Positions 1-8,716 of a DNA stretch of 64,000 nucleotides are shown piece after piece. A program made the translations under genes and the position numbers. The stretch is from Paucisalibacillus globulus DSM 18846 (GTDB lineage: Bacteria; Bacillota; Bacilli; Bacillales; Amphibacillaceae), in the NCBI RefSeq assembly GCF_000482485.1, contig NZ_KI519435.1, positions 272,023-336,022 on the forward strand, read 5' to 3'. Under the pieces are notes generated by a model. The model was not told the origin of the DNA, did not search any database, and was given only the letters and a program-made list of their open reading frames with translations. How positions within the stretch are numbered: the stretch's first letter is position 1; every line of letters begins with the position of its first letter.

Positions 1-149
1 TTCTGTTTTATTTTAAAGAGCTATCCACTGGGGAGATAAGCAAGATTCTGGATATGAATGAAGCAACCGTCCGCACGAGGCTTACTCGTGGCAGGCAAAA
101 ATTAAAGGAATGCTTATCCTCTGAAAAAGGTGGTGTATACCGTGGATAA
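1..149 (+). CDS. RNA polymerase ECF-type sigma factor, C-terminal end (partial)
   Basis: The gene enters from outside the window. The frame starting at base 3 reads about 48 residues to a TAA at 147-149. The residues FKELSTGEISKILDM followed by NEATVRTRLTRGRQKLKE are the helix-turn-helix of sigma region 4 (-35 recognition). The stop overlaps the GTG start of the next gene by 8 bp, the coupling usual for ECF sigma and anti-sigma pairs. Regions 2 and 3 lie outside the window, so the subgroup cannot be told. Confidence 0.85.
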   Translation, partial: LFYFKELSTGEISKILDMNEATVRTRLTRGRQKLKECLSSEKGGVYRG

Positions 150-1281
150 GGAAATTAAAAATTTACAAAGTGAGTTTAATCAAATCCCTACCACTTTTAC
201 GAATAAAGATAAGCAAGCTGTCCGTGGCAAAATTGAGAAGTTACAAAATCAGGAGAAACGCAAGGTATTCCAACTCTATCCAAAGGCACTAACTGGGGCT
301 GTGGTAGCTTTAGCTATACTTTTACTAGTGATAACGATTAACCAATCACCCAATTTCTTTACGAGCAGTAATGATTCCGCTGGTTCAGATGCTAAAACAG
401 CGCATGAAATTGGTGTTCAGGAAAACGCTACTTTTGACATGGAGAATTCGGATTCAACGAAAAATGATTTAGCCACTGAAGAAAGCTCAGGATTAAATAT
501 CTTTAATCCCAATACCGTTCAGGATGAAATGATTCTACCAGTTCTTGATGTTCAACAAAACGGAGATGAAAAGATTATTACATTTAAAGGAGACCTTCTT
601 ACTGGGCTTCTTACAGATGAACAATCATTAATGTTTCATCCAAATGAAGAAACCTGGAATAGGATTCCAATTGCTGAAGCTGATATCGATAAGGAAATTC
701 CTATTTATTTTTCTGATGAAGAATTAGCTAGAAGTACCCTTAATATAGAACAGGGCATGGTTTCTGATTTAACATTCCAAGTAGATATCATCGAGTACCA
801 CTACTCTCCAAATGGTTCAAGTATATATTTAACCTTAGGAAGTGATGGGAGTATACCTGGGGAGGCAACCAATACGTATAAGGAAACAATTGAATTATCA
901 GAGGAACTGCTTACCGTTTACGAAGAATATAGGAATACACTGAATGATAAAGTTTTACAAGGATTAGTTCCTTTTGAAGTCTTTAAATTATACCATTACG
1001 CCGACCTTCAGGGTGATTTAGAAGTAACCTATGCCTTATACTTCAATAAAGAAAATCACTTTGTACCTGATAAGGAAACATTTATGGCAGATGCAAATCA
1101 ATCTAACCGACAAGCCGATGAAATTTATAATGAAATGCTAGAAATTAATACATTTGATGAGATTTATCTAACAGAGAATGAAGTACTTATTCGTTTCACC
1201 ACGGACCACGATATTGGATTTAGACTCCTTAAAGATAAAGAGTTAAATGTCTGGAAGGTATCTTGGTTACCTATTCAATAA
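142..1281 (+). CDS. Membrane-anchored anti-sigma-factor-like protein
   Basis: The GTG at 142 is preferred over one at 130 because AAAGGTGGTG at 125-134 is correctly spaced only for the later codon; this gives 379 residues. A charged cytosolic segment of about 48 residues, suited to holding a sigma factor, precedes one membrane helix (about residues 51-67) and a long extracytoplasmic part. The layout and the overlap with the upstream sigma gene suggest an RsiX-like regulator that holds its sigma factor at the membrane until a cell-envelope signal arrives. That role is inferred from context; I see no named domain with certainty. Confidence 0.7.
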   Translation: MDKEIKNLQSEFNQIPTTFTNKDKQAVRGKIEKLQNQEKRKVFQLYPKALTGAVVALAILLLVITINQSPNFFTSSNDSAGSDAKTAHEIGVQENATFDMENSDSTKNDLATEESSGLNIFNPNTVQDEMILPVLDVQQNGDEKIITFKGDLLTGLLTDEQSLMFHPNEETWNRIPIAEADIDKEIPIYFSDEELARSTLNIEQGMVSDLTFQVDIIEYHYSPNGSSIYLTLGSDGSIPGEATNTYKETIELSEELLTVYEEYRNTLNDKVLQGLVPFEVFKLYHYADLQGDLEVTYALYFNKENHFVPDKETFMADANQSNRQADEIYNEMLEINTFDEIYLTENEVLIRFTTDHDIGFRLLKDKELNVWKVSWLPIQ

Positions 1282-1284
1282 TAT

Positions 1285-1320
1285 AAAGTCCGTAACCCTG
1301 TATATAGGATTACGGACTTT
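1285..1320. terminator. Bidirectional rho-independent terminator
   Basis: The arms AAAGTCCGTAA (1285-1295) and TTACGGACTTT (1310-1320) pair perfectly over 11 bp, with A/T-rich flanks on both sides. The hairpin lies between convergent genes and can end both transcripts. Confidence 0.85.
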
Positions 1321-1321
1321 A

Positions 1322-1525
1322 TTATTTCGCACGAGGTGCACTTTCAAAGCCTATTTTACGGTGTGTCCCGTCACAGAATGGTTTGTTTTCTGAATGGCCA
1401 CAGCGACATAAGGAAAAGCTCTTTTTCGTTTCAAATAGATTACCTGCCGCATCAACAAGTTCTACATCACCAGTAATACGATAGGAGCCATTATCATTTA
1501 CTTTGATTACAACCTTTTCGCCCAT
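1322..1525 (-). CDS. CDGSH-type iron-sulfur protein
   Basis: A 67-residue protein. The C-terminal half carries CRCGHSENKPFCDGTH, the CDGSH signature that holds a 2Fe-2S cluster with three cysteines and one histidine, here Cys40, Cys42, Cys51 and His55. The small soluble size matches single-CDGSH bacterial proteins, thought to act in iron or redox handling; the exact role is unknown. The gene stands alone, with GGAGGGG just upstream of the ATG. Confidence 0.9.
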   Translation of the reverse strand: MGEKVVIKVNDNGSYRITGDVELVDAAGNLFETKKSFSLCRCGHSENKPFCDGTHRKIGFESAPRAK

Positions 1526-1624
1526 GAAACCCCTCCTACACTACGATCTTTTTCATGTGAGATAATGGATTACGTACAAAAACTTAGTACTATCTTACGC
1601 AGCTTTATATCAGAATATGATTTA

Positions 1625-2545
1625 TCAACTGTTCCTTACGCGGTTTTCCATACGGCCAATATTTTCAATTTCTAAAGCTACTACATCACCATCGCGAAGG
1701 AATATAGGAGATTCCATACCAAATGCCACGCCATTTGGTGTTCCCGTCATGATGATGTCACCCGGTTTTAAGGTTATTAAGTTTGAAATAAACTCCACCA
1801 AAAACGGTACATCAAAAATAAACTTTTCCGTATTAGAAGACTGACGTAGTTCTCCATTAACATAACAACGAACATCAAGCTTACCAGGGTCTGAAATCTC
1901 ATCAGCAGTTACAACCCATGGTCCCACAGGTGTACTCTTATCAACTGATTTCCCTTGCAGCCATTGCGGTGTTCTTTTCTGTAAGTCACGTGCTGAAATG
2001 TCATTTCCAATCGTATATCCAGCAATATAATCCAATGCTTCTTCTTTTTTAACTTGAGATGCTTCTTTACCAATGACGACGGTAAGCTCGACCTCATAAT
2101 CAAGCTTTTCAGTAAGTGGTGTTTTTTCAATGGCATCCTCAGGGCCAATTAGTGCATTTGCAAACTTAGCAAATAGAACAGGATATTCTGGAATATCACT
2201 TTTCATTTCTTGTGCATGCTCCACATAATTTCTTCCTACACAAATGATTTTGGAAGGTTCCGGAATAGGGGTGCCTAAAATGACTTCATCTCGAGACATA
2301 CGTTGAACGTTAGCTAGCTTATTTTCCGCCAAATAGGTATAAACTTCTTTCGCCTTCTCTAGCACTGGTTTACCTATCTTGAAAAAGGCTGTCGGATCTG
2401 CAGGAAGTATTCTATCTAACTCTTCTTCCCACTCTTGATTGTGAATGCGATATGCTTCTTGTAAATCTACTACACTTTCATTTATGATAACTCCAACTCG
2501 CTGCGTGCCTTCTTTATCTTTCATTCGATAACTAACTAGCTTCAT
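1625..2545 (-). CDS. Fumarylacetoacetate hydrolase family protein
   Basis: The ATG at 2545 is chosen because GGAGGTG sits 7 nt upstream; a GTG five codons earlier overlaps that binding site. The 306-residue protein has an N-terminal cap of about 90 residues, then the FAH core: IICVGRNYVEHAQEM, the metal-ligand stretch DYEVELTVVIGK, NDISARDLQKR and the closing GDIIMTGTPNGVAFG. Relatives include the oxaloacetate decarboxylase YisK and 2-hydroxyhepta-diene-dioate isomerases. The substrate cannot be read from sequence and no pathway genes are adjacent. Confidence 0.88.
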   Translation of the reverse strand: MKLVSYRMKDKEGTQRVGVIINESVVDLQEAYRIHNQEWEEELDRILPADPTAFFKIGKPVLEKAKEVYTYLAENKLANVQRMSRDEVILGTPIPEPSKIICVGRNYVEHAQEMKSDIPEYPVLFAKFANALIGPEDAIEKTPLTEKLDYEVELTVVIGKEASQVKKEEALDYIAGYTIGNDISARDLQKRTPQWLQGKSVDKSTPVGPWVVTADEISDPGKLDVRCYVNGELRQSSNTEKFIFDVPFLVEFISNLITLKPGDIIMTGTPNGVAFGMESPIFLRDGDVVALEIENIGRMENRVRNS

Positions 2546-2621
2546 TTCTTGCACCTCCACTCGTTCATTCTATACGACTAATTATATGATTTTCTAATAA
2601 TTATGTAAATTAGTTCACTTG

Positions 2622-3197
2622 TTAGTGAGGTGCGTTTTCATTATATTCCGCCCTTAGCATCGAATAAATTACCGTATCATGAAATCTCTCTCCATCAAAA
2701 TCGGTATCTCTTAATACGCCTTCTTTTTGAAATCCGAACTTTTCCAACAATTTTCTGGACCCTTCATTTTCCGCAAATATGTCACCAACTAGACGATTAA
2801 GTTCTAGAGAATCAAAGACATATGGCAGTATAACTTGAAGAATCTCTGTCATTACGCCTTTTCTTTGAAAGTCATCTTTAATGATTGCTCCCATTTCTAC
2901 TTTTCTATGCCATAGGTTTAGTTTATGAAGACGAAATTGTCCGATGACCTCCCCACTTTCCCTGTGAATAATAACCCAAGGAATTCCCTTTTGTTCCATG
3001 AATTCTGTTAAGTACCTTGAAATGGTTTCCCTCATCTCATCTATGGACTGAACTGGATTTGGGGTAATGAATTTCATCGTCTCCTTATGTGACATAAATG
3101 ATAGGAGTTGAGGTGAGTCACCAATCGTCATACCTTTAAGGACATAATGGTCTGTTTCCAGGGTTGGAATGTCAGAAATGAAATTAATGGTTCTCAT
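2622..3197 (-). CDS. GNAT-family N-acetyltransferase, RimJ/RimL type
   Basis: The ATG at 3197 follows TGGAGGAAAA; an earlier in-frame start has no binding site. The 191-residue protein shows the GNAT fold: IIHRESGEVIGQFRLHKLN (beta strands), the acetyl-CoA loop region IKDDFQRKGVMTEIL, and LNRLVGDIFAENEGSRKLLEKFGFQKEGVLRD, typical of the RimJ/RimL branch that acetylates protein N-termini or small molecules. The substrate is unknown. It lies between unrelated small enzyme genes. Confidence 0.87.
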   Translation of the reverse strand: MRTINFISDIPTLETDHYVLKGMTIGDSPQLLSFMSHKETMKFITPNPVQSIDEMRETISRYLTEFMEQKGIPWVIIHRESGEVIGQFRLHKLNLWHRKVEMGAIIKDDFQRKGVMTEILQVILPYVFDSLELNRLVGDIFAENEGSRKLLEKFGFQKEGVLRDTDFDGERFHDTVIYSMLRAEYNENAPH

Positions 3198-3257
3198 ATG
3201 TTTTCCTCCAAAAAAGTAAGGAACTTGAGATAGAATCAAGCCCCATACCTGTTGATA

Positions 3258-3674
3258 CTATTCTGTTGTGGATACTTGCCATAAAACACCGTATTTATCT
3301 TGTACCTGTCCATAAAGCGGGCTCCAGAAAGTCTCTTGTAACTCCATTGGGACCTCTCCGCCTACTTCCAACTTGGAGAATATTTCTCTTGTATTCTCCG
3401 CACCCTTTATCATAATGGCAATTGATAAATGATCCCCTACCTGATAAGGGTTTCCAGGAAAATTATCCGATATCATTAATATCGAATTCCCGATTTTCAA
3501 ATGGGCATGTAGGACAAGATTTTTTGCTTCTTCTGGAAGTGGATGTCCTTCCATCGGATTCTCACCAAATGTTTGGAAGCTTAGCACCTCTGCCCCGAAT
3601 GCATCTTTATAAAAATCAACTGCCTCTTGTCCATTTCCATTCGTTACTAGATAAGGATTAATATCTTGTATCAT
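3258..3674 (-). CDS. VOC superfamily protein, PhnB/YjdN-like
   Basis: A 138-residue protein with two beta-alpha-beta-beta-beta modules: INPYLVTNGNGQEAVDFYKDAF near the start, HAHLKIGNSILMISD in the middle and WSPLYGQVQDKYGVLWQV at the end. This is the PhnB/3-demethylubiquinone methyltransferase-like branch of the glyoxalase/VOC superfamily. Members bind small molecules or metals; the function here is not deducible. AGAGGTG precedes the ATG. Confidence 0.85.
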   Translation of the reverse strand: MIQDINPYLVTNGNGQEAVDFYKDAFGAEVLSFQTFGENPMEGHPLPEEAKNLVLHAHLKIGNSILMISDNFPGNPYQVGDHLSIAIMIKGAENTREIFSKLEVGGEVPMELQETFWSPLYGQVQDKYGVLWQVSTTE

Positions 3675-3795
3675 ATTAGCACCTCTATTTCATTTTTATC
3701 ATTTTACTTCTTGCCAACCTTTCACACAATAAGAGGATAACCAATCTCAACTAAGTTATTCCAGTTTTAGGAAAGCTAGGCAATTAGCCAATCTA

Positions 3796-4362
3796 TTATG
3801 CTTCCACTCCGACTCCATTGACCTGCTTAACAAACTCTTTCATCAAACCGGGCAAATCTGGCCAAGCATGACCCGAGATGAGGTTTCGATCAACGTGGTT
3901 GGGCTCGCTCACATAAGTGGAACCTAATGCCTCTACTTCCGGCTTACAAGCGATATAGGCCGTTACCTCTCTTCCCTTCATATGTTCGCGAACAGTTGTA
4001 AGTACTTGTGCTGCATGACATACTGCAGCTATCGGTTTATCCGCTTCAAAGAAATGACTTACAATACCAGGAACATGCTCATTCAAACGCATATGCTCCG
4101 GTGCTCGCCCTCCAGGGATAATTAATCCATCATATTCTTCCGGTTTAATCTCAGCAAAGCTTGCATTGGCCTTAATCAAATAACCTTCCTTCTCCGTGTA
4201 CGTCTCCCAACCGATGAAATCATGAACAACAGTATGTAGTTTCTTTGGTGATGAGGCAGCAATGGTGGTTTCAAATCCTTCTTCTAAGCATCGAAAATAT
4301 GGATAATAGATTTCTAATGCCTCAACTGCATCTCCAGCAAGAATTAATACTTTTTTGGACAT
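3796..4362 (-). CDS. DJ-1/PfpI family protein
   Basis: A 188-residue class I glutamine amidotransferase-like protein of the DJ-1/PfpI family. The nucleophile elbow is AAVCHAAQ with Cys115-His116, and the acidic partner is probably in EEYDGLIIPGGRAPEH. Family members are glyoxalase III-type deglycases, proteases or chaperones; sequence alone does not decide. GGGAGGAATT lies ahead of the ATG. The gene is monocistronic. Confidence 0.87.
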   Translation of the reverse strand: MSKKVLILAGDAVEALEIYYPYFRCLEEGFETTIAASSPKKLHTVVHDFIGWETYTEKEGYLIKANASFAEIKPEEYDGLIIPGGRAPEHMRLNEHVPGIVSHFFEADKPIAAVCHAAQVLTTVREHMKGREVTAYIACKPEVEALGSTYVSEPNHVDRNLISGHAWPDLPGLMKEFVKQVNGVGVEA

Positions 4363-4826
4363 GATAATTCCTCCCTAATTTTCAAAATTTCAAAGCATAA
4401 ATACTATATTCTATAAATTGGAATACTATTCCTTCCTATCCGTCAAATTAACAAATCTTTAACAAAGTTCGTCTTTATTTGACATTTAAACTCTATCAAC
4501 TCAAATGAAAAACCCTATGAAAATAGTACTGAATCCTTCTATGTAGTTCTCTAGATATTCACATTACTTTCTACCTTTTCCCTAAATTCCACTTAAGAAC
4601 ATTACCTCATTTTTCAAAATTAAAAAGGATAACGTGATTCTTTCATCGAATAGTTCCACTAACCAAAAAGCAAAGGAGGTCTTGATATGGGACAAGCCCT
4701 ACTATTCTCAAGTAGCTATCAAAATACATCTTAAAAGTTTCCACATTCAACTTGTCGACAAATAGCTTTTTCCCACCTCAGAAGTTTCACAAATGCTTTC
4801 TACCAAAAATTTAGGAGGAGATTTGA
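4363..4826. other. Intergenic region between divergent genes
   Basis: These 464 bp separate the DJ-1 gene (leftward) from the amidase gene (rightward). The only notable content is the micro-ORF at 4687-4734 behind a consensus ribosome binding site. I see no clear -35/-10 pair, repeat or structured RNA. Confidence 0.5.
4687..4734 (+). CDS. Possible 15-residue micro-ORF
   Basis: ATG at 4687 follows AAAGGAGG by 8 nt, an ideal Bacillus ribosome binding site, and opens a 15-codon frame, MGQALLFSSSYQNTS, ending in TAA. It could be a real micro-peptide, a leader peptide for the amidase gene that starts 92 bp downstream, or the surviving start of a decayed gene. Nothing decides between these. Confidence 0.3.
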   Translation: MGQALLFSSSYQNTS

Positions 4827-5660
4827 ATGAAACTATTTTTAGATCCTGGTCATGGTGGTACGGATAACGGAGCTAGTGGAAATGGGTTGTTAGAAAAAAA
4901 TATCACCTTAGATATTGCATTGCGTATTCAAAGTACACTTATCAATAGTTACGATAATGTAGAGGTTCGAATGAGCCGTACAAGCGACATTACAAAAAGC
5001 CTCAAACAGCGAACCGACGAAGCAAACGCCTGGGGAGCTGACTACTTTTTATCCATCCATTGCAACGCTTTTAATGGGTCGGCACGAGGATACGAGGATT
5101 ATATTCACAGTAATATATCTGATTCATCTTTGACTGCAAGATACCGAAATACTCTTCATACAGAAATTACAACGTTAAACCAACTAAATAATCGAGGAAA
5201 GAAAAAGGATAATTTCCATGTATTACGAGAATCCAATATGCCTGCAATGCTTACCGAAAATGGATTCATTGATAATGCGTCCGATGCAAATTTGATGAAA
5301 CAATCGTCATGGAGGCAAGCTGTAGCACAAGGACACGCAAATGGAATAGCAAAAGCATTTAATCTACCTCCGAAACAAAGCGGTGGTGACACGCTTTACA
5401 AGATTATTGCTGGTTCCTTTACTTCAAGAACTAACGCAGAGGATCGCGTCACCTACCTAAGTAGCAAAGGCATTGATTCATTTATCGGCACAGTAATCAT
5501 ATCAGGTATAACCTGGTATCGTGTGCAAGCAGGAGCATTCTCTAGTCGTGAAAGTGCTGAGCAACGCTTGCAACAGGTTAAAAATGCCGGTATTCCCGAT
5601 GCTTACATCGTCACAGAACAAGGTATTACGACTCTCGAACCTGTGGTTGCTAGCGAATAA
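4827..5660 (+). CDS. N-acetylmuramoyl-L-alanine amidase with SPOR domain, CwlC-like
   Basis: The 277-residue protein starts directly with an Amidase_3 domain (residues 1-175). Zinc ligands are His9 in DPGHGG, Glu23 in LLEKN and His78 in SIHCNAF; the catalytic Glu144 lies in LTENGF. A C-terminal SPOR-type domain (about 190-265) should bind stripped glycan. There is no signal peptide. This matches CwlC/CwlH-type amidases that are made in the mother cell and open its wall at the end of sporulation. GGAGGAG precedes the ATG. The sporulation role is inferred from family and architecture. Confidence 0.88.
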   Translation: MKLFLDPGHGGTDNGASGNGLLEKNITLDIALRIQSTLINSYDNVEVRMSRTSDITKSLKQRTDEANAWGADYFLSIHCNAFNGSARGYEDYIHSNISDSSLTARYRNTLHTEITTLNQLNNRGKKKDNFHVLRESNMPAMLTENGFIDNASDANLMKQSSWRQAVAQGHANGIAKAFNLPPKQSGGDTLYKIIAGSFTSRTNAEDRVTYLSSKGIDSFIGTVIISGITWYRVQAGAFSSRESAEQRLQQVKNAGIPDAYIVTEQGITTLEPVVASE

Positions 5661-5667
5661 ACATAAA

Positions 5668-5692
5668 GGGTGGCTCTTATTGAGAGCCACCC
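5668..5692. terminator. Terminator hairpin between convergent genes
   Basis: GGGTGGCTCT (5668-5677) pairs perfectly with AGAGCCACCC (5683-5692). It overlaps the last codons of the leftward HAD gene and is followed by a T-rich run in the leftward direction. Confidence 0.7.
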
Positions 5693-6213
5693 TCTATTAA
5701 CCATTCCACAAATTCAAGCAAATCCTTAAACTTCAGATCTGATTCACTAATCGTTTTTTCCCGATTGCCAACTAATACCGTCTTCGTCCCGGCTTTTTTA
5801 CCCGCTTCAATATCTGGGTCACGGTCCCCAACCATATAACTATTCTCTAAATCAATATGATGTTTCTCAGCCAGATTTAATAGCATCTGAGGCCTCGGTT
5901 TACGACAAACACAACCCTCATGTGGTTTATGCGGACAATAAGAAATATCATCAATGTGCGCACCAAATTCAGCTAAATCATCCATCATTTTTTGATGAAC
6001 ACTTTCTAGCGCTGTTTCTCTCATATAACCTAAACCAATACCGCCCTGATTGGTTACAACAAACACCTTATAACTCGCTTCATTCAACTTCTTAATTGCT
6101 TCTCCAACTCCATTTAATAAGTAGAAATCACTCGGTTTATTAACAAACTTCACACGGCGAGTGAGTACTTCATTAATCACACCATCACGATCTAAAAATA
6201 TTCCAACTTCCAA
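5677..6213 (-). CDS. HAD-IIIA phosphatase, GmhB-like (heptose bisphosphate phosphatase family)
   Basis: A TTG at 6213 behind AAGGTGATAGG starts a 178-residue protein. HAD motif I is FLDRDGVIN with nucleophile Asp8 and acid/base Asp10; motif II is VVTNQGGIG; the zinc loop is Cys93, His95, Cys101, Cys103 (CPHKPHEGCVC); motif III/IV is MVGDRDPDIEAGKKAG. The zinc loop identifies the GmhB/histidinol-phosphatase branch. No heptose pathway genes are nearby, so the physiological substrate is open. Confidence 0.85.
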   Translation of the reverse strand: MEVGIFLDRDGVINEVLTRRVKFVNKPSDFYLLNGVGEAIKKLNEASYKVFVVTNQGGIGLGYMRETALESVHQKMMDDLAEFGAHIDDISYCPHKPHEGCVCRKPRPQMLLNLAEKHHIDLENSYMVGDRDPDIEAGKKAGTKTVLVGNREKTISESDLKFKDLLEFVEWLIEGGSQ

Positions 6214-6391
6214 CCTATCACCTTCTATTTATTCTACTTGCTAGTATACCCAATATATTATCACCGTTATATCTATAATTTAAAAGACCAATATTCCATC
6301 GTAAGAGATAAAACAATGGGCGTACTTCAAATGGAAAAAGCAATAAATCAACTATCTAAATCAGACAAATTAGTAAACCTAACTATGGAAT

Positions 6392-6420
6392 TTGACATAC
6401 TTACGAATATATAGTAAATT
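6392..6420 (+). promoter_or_regulatory. Sigma-A promoter for guaC
   Basis: TTGACA (6392-6397), a 17-bp spacer and TAAATT (6415-6420) stand 60 bp upstream of the guaC start. CGAA and TTCG half-motifs follow it but do not have the spacing known for paired PurR boxes. Confidence 0.6.
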
Positions 6421-6480
6421 AGCTAATGGCGAACGATTTAAATTCGCATTAAATAAAACATTCGTATTTAGGGGTGTAAA

Positions 6481-7467
6481 ATGATGGAAAACGTATTCGA
6501 TTATGAAGATATTCAATTAATTCCCGCAAAATGTGTTGTACAAAGCCGTTCGGAATGTGATACATCCGTAACATTTGGTGGACGAAATTTTAAATTACCT
6601 GTCGTACCTGCAAACATGCAAACTATTATAGATGAAAATATTGCTTTACAATTAGCAGAAAATGGTTATTTCTATGTAATGCACCGCTTCCAGCCTGAAA
6701 AGCGCGTGGACTTTATTAAGGATATGCAAGAGCGTGGACTGTATGCTTCAATTAGCGTCGGTGTTAAAGATGAAGAATATCTTTTTGTTGAAGAACTAGC
6801 AAATGAAAATTTAACTCCAGAATATATAACGATTGATATCGCTCACGGTCATTCCAACGCAGTAATTGAAATGATTCAACATATTAAAAAGCACTTACCA
6901 GATAGCTTCGTAATTGCTGGAAACGTTGGTACGCCAGAAGCTGTTCGCGAATTAGAAAATGCTGGTGCTGATGCTACTAAAGTTGGTATTGGACCTGGTA
7001 AAGTTTGTATTACAAAAATTAAGACTGGATTCGGAACAGGTGGCTGGCAATTAGCAGCACTTCGTTGGTGTGCAAAAGCAGCAAGCAAACCAATTATTGC
7101 AGATGGTGGCATTCGCACACACGGTGACATAGCTAAATCCGTACGTTTCGGCGCATCCATGGTGATGATTGGCTCATTATTCGCCGGCCATGAAGAATCT
7201 CCTGGTGAAACAGTCGAAAGAGATGGAAAACTGTATAAGGAATACTTTGGTTCTGCTTCAGAATACCAAAAAGGTGAGAAGAAGAATGTCGAAGGAAAGA
7301 AAATGCTTGTCGAACATAAAGGTTCTTTAAAAGATACGTTAGTTGAAATGCAACAAGACCTTCAATCCTCTATTTCTTATGCTGGTGGAAACAAGTTAGA
7401 GGCTATTCGAAATGTTGATTATGTAGTAGTCAAAAACTCTATCTTCAATGGCGATAAAGTATATTAA
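6481..7467 (+). CDS. guaC: GMP reductase
   Basis: The 328-residue protein fits the GuaC length. It catalyses NADPH-dependent reductive deamination of GMP to IMP, returning guanine nucleotides to the shared purine pool. The IMPDH/GMPR barrel is clear: the catalytic loop [18 protein letters not shown] contains Cys176, followed by [12 protein letters not shown] and [16 protein letters not shown] (phosphate binding). There are no CBS domains, as expected for GMP reductase rather than IMP dehydrogenase. AGGGGTG precedes tandem ATG codons at 6481 and 6484. It is a single gene with its own promoter and terminator. Confidence 0.95.
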   Translation: MMENVFDYEDIQLIPAKCVVQSRSECDTSVTFGGRNFKLPVVPANMQTIIDENIALQLAENGYFYVMHRFQPEKRVDFIKDMQERGLYASISVGVKDEEYLFVEELANENLTPEYITIDIAHGHSNAVIEMIQHIKKHLPDSFVIAGNVGTPEAVRELENAGADATKVGIGPGKVCITKIKTGFGTGGWQLAALRWCAKAASKPIIADGGIRTHGDIAKSVRFGASMVMIGSLFAGHEESPGETVERDGKLYKEYFGSASEYQKGEKKNVEGKKMLVEHKGSLKDTLVEMQQDLQSSISYAGGNKLEAIRNVDYVVVKNSIFNGDKVY

Positions 7468-7491
7468 ACACTTTAGAAAATACAATATAAG

Positions 7492-7524
7492 AAAAAGGTG
7501 AGCACGAGTAGCGCTCACCTTTTT
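7492..7524. terminator. Bidirectional terminator between guaC and spx
   Basis: AAAAAGGTGAGC (7492-7503) pairs with GCTCACCTTTTT (7513-7524) over 12 bp, giving U-runs in both directions. Confidence 0.9.
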
Positions 7525-7529
7525 AAATA

Positions 7530-7925
7530 CTAATCAACCATTTTTTGAAGTTGGTGTAATTGGAACGTGCGAACCGACCTTGGTAAGAAGCGACGAATTT
7601 CATCCTCGTTATAGCCTACTTGTAGACGCTTTTCATCGATGATAATCGGTCTTCTTAATAACCCTGGATTTTCCTGGATTAATTGATACAATTCCTTCAT
7701 CGGAAGCTGTTCGATGTCCACATCAATTTCTTTGAAAACCTTAGAACGCTCCGAAATAATTTCTTCTGTACCATCTTCTGTTAAACGCAATATCCCTTTA
7801 ATTTCGTCAAATGACAACGGTTCCGAAAAGATATTACGCTCCTTGTATGGTATGTTGTTTTCTTGAAACCAGGCTTTTGCCTTTCTGCAGGATGTACAAC
7901 TTGGTGTAACGTAAAGTGTTACCAT
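7530..7925 (-). CDS. spx: Transcriptional regulator Spx
   Basis: The ATG at 7925 follows AAAGGAAG and gives exactly 131 residues, the length of Bacillus Spx; an upstream in-frame start has no binding site. The redox switch Cys10-x-x-Cys13 is in [11 protein letters not shown], and the alpha-CTD contact region [14 protein letters not shown] and the stretch [27 protein letters not shown] are intact. Spx binds the RNA polymerase alpha C-terminal domain and drives the disulfide-stress response; ClpXP normally degrades it. It has a strong promoter of its own about 140 bp upstream. Confidence 0.95.
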   Translation of the reverse strand: MVTLYVTPSCTSCRKAKAWFQENNIPYKERNIFSEPLSFDEIKGILRLTEDGTEEIISERSKVFKEIDVDIEQLPMKELYQLIQENPGLLRRPIIIDEKRLQVGYNEDEIRRFLPRSVRTFQLHQLQKMVD

Positions 7926-8065
7926 GTAATTACTTCCTTTCTCTCTAGAAGAGATTTGACAACTTATCCCGTGTTCTGTTTCCAATGGTTCAATCACCTG
8001 AAAGACTCATGTATTCCCATAATCAAAACATGATAGTTTATATTAAATATCTTGAATTCAATATA

Positions 8066-8094
8066 ATTTTAGTACAGGTAGACAGCAGTGTCAA
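8066..8094 (-). promoter_or_regulatory. Sigma-A promoter for spx
   Basis: On the minus strand, TTGACA (8094-8089), a 17-bp spacer and TAAAAT (8071-8066) form a near-consensus promoter about 140 bp before the spx start codon, leaving a long 5' leader. Confidence 0.75.
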
Positions 8095-8109
8095 CCTCAT
8101 TTTCCTTAC

Positions 8110-8133
8110 TAATTAACTATATATAGTTAATTA
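8110..8133. promoter_or_regulatory. Perfect 24-bp palindrome, candidate operator upstream of spx
   Basis: TAATTAACTATA at 8110-8121 is followed at once by its exact reverse complement. It sits just upstream of the spx -35 box. The region 7926-8236 otherwise holds only that promoter. I do not recognise the regulator; it does not match the PerR or YodB sites I know for spx. Confidence 0.5.
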
Positions 8134-8236
8134 TACCACTAGAAACCTGTGTTCGCCATGGGTTTTTAGTGATAAATTGAATATAATTATGTAAAATACA
8201 ACTACATTGGAAAGTATGCCCATAATGCTGGTAGAT

Positions 8237-8641
8237 TTATGCACTTATTTTTGATTTTAACTGCTGGTAGATAGCCTCTAAGTTATATCCATGCATACCA
8301 CTTATGACTATTCTCCCTTTGCTATGTCGAATACCAATTCCATTATTCATACGTTTCACAGCTTGTATATCACCCAACTTAATTGTTTTAGGTTTCTTTC
8401 CTTCTATTAATTGAATTTCCTCATCCGTTATGACTACTTTCTTAATGGGAGCCATTAGAAGAAATAGTGGTACCCCAACAAAACCACCTGCAGCCCCACC
8501 ACCTATTGCAAACAAAAAAGCATTAAGAAATTGAAATTCGTCACCTTGAGTAGTAATTCCAATAAAAAAGGCTATAAAAGCAATAATGGATCCATATATA
8601 ATCATAGCCTTGTATTTCTTTTTGTTTCCTAAGAACTCCAT
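8237..8641 (-). CDS. Small membrane protein, unknown function
   Basis: A 134-residue protein with two predicted membrane helices (about residues 12-30 and 40-66, joined by a short loop with GGGAAGG) followed by a soluble domain of about 65 residues (VITDEEIQLIEGKKPKTIKLGDIQAVKRM) that looks like a small beta-rich, PH-like module. I do not recognise the family. AAGGAGTG precedes the ATG. Confidence 0.6.
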   Translation of the reverse strand: MEFLGNKKKYKAMIIYGSIIAFIAFFIGITTQGDEFQFLNAFLFAIGGGAAGGFVGVPLFLLMAPIKKVVITDEEIQLIEGKKPKTIKLGDIQAVKRMNNGIGIRHSKGRIVISGMHGYNLEAIYQQLKSKISA

Positions 8642-8716
8642 TCCAGCACTCCTTGTCTCAATACCTTATACAGTAAGTTTACCAAAGGTGGCGGAACTTT
8701 AAATAGTATGAAAGTT

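Noticed and set aside
6400..6480. PurR boxes upstream of guaC
   Set aside because: CGAA (6404, 6430) and TTCG (6443, 6461) occur, but none has the 16-17-bp inverted spacing of paired PurR boxes.
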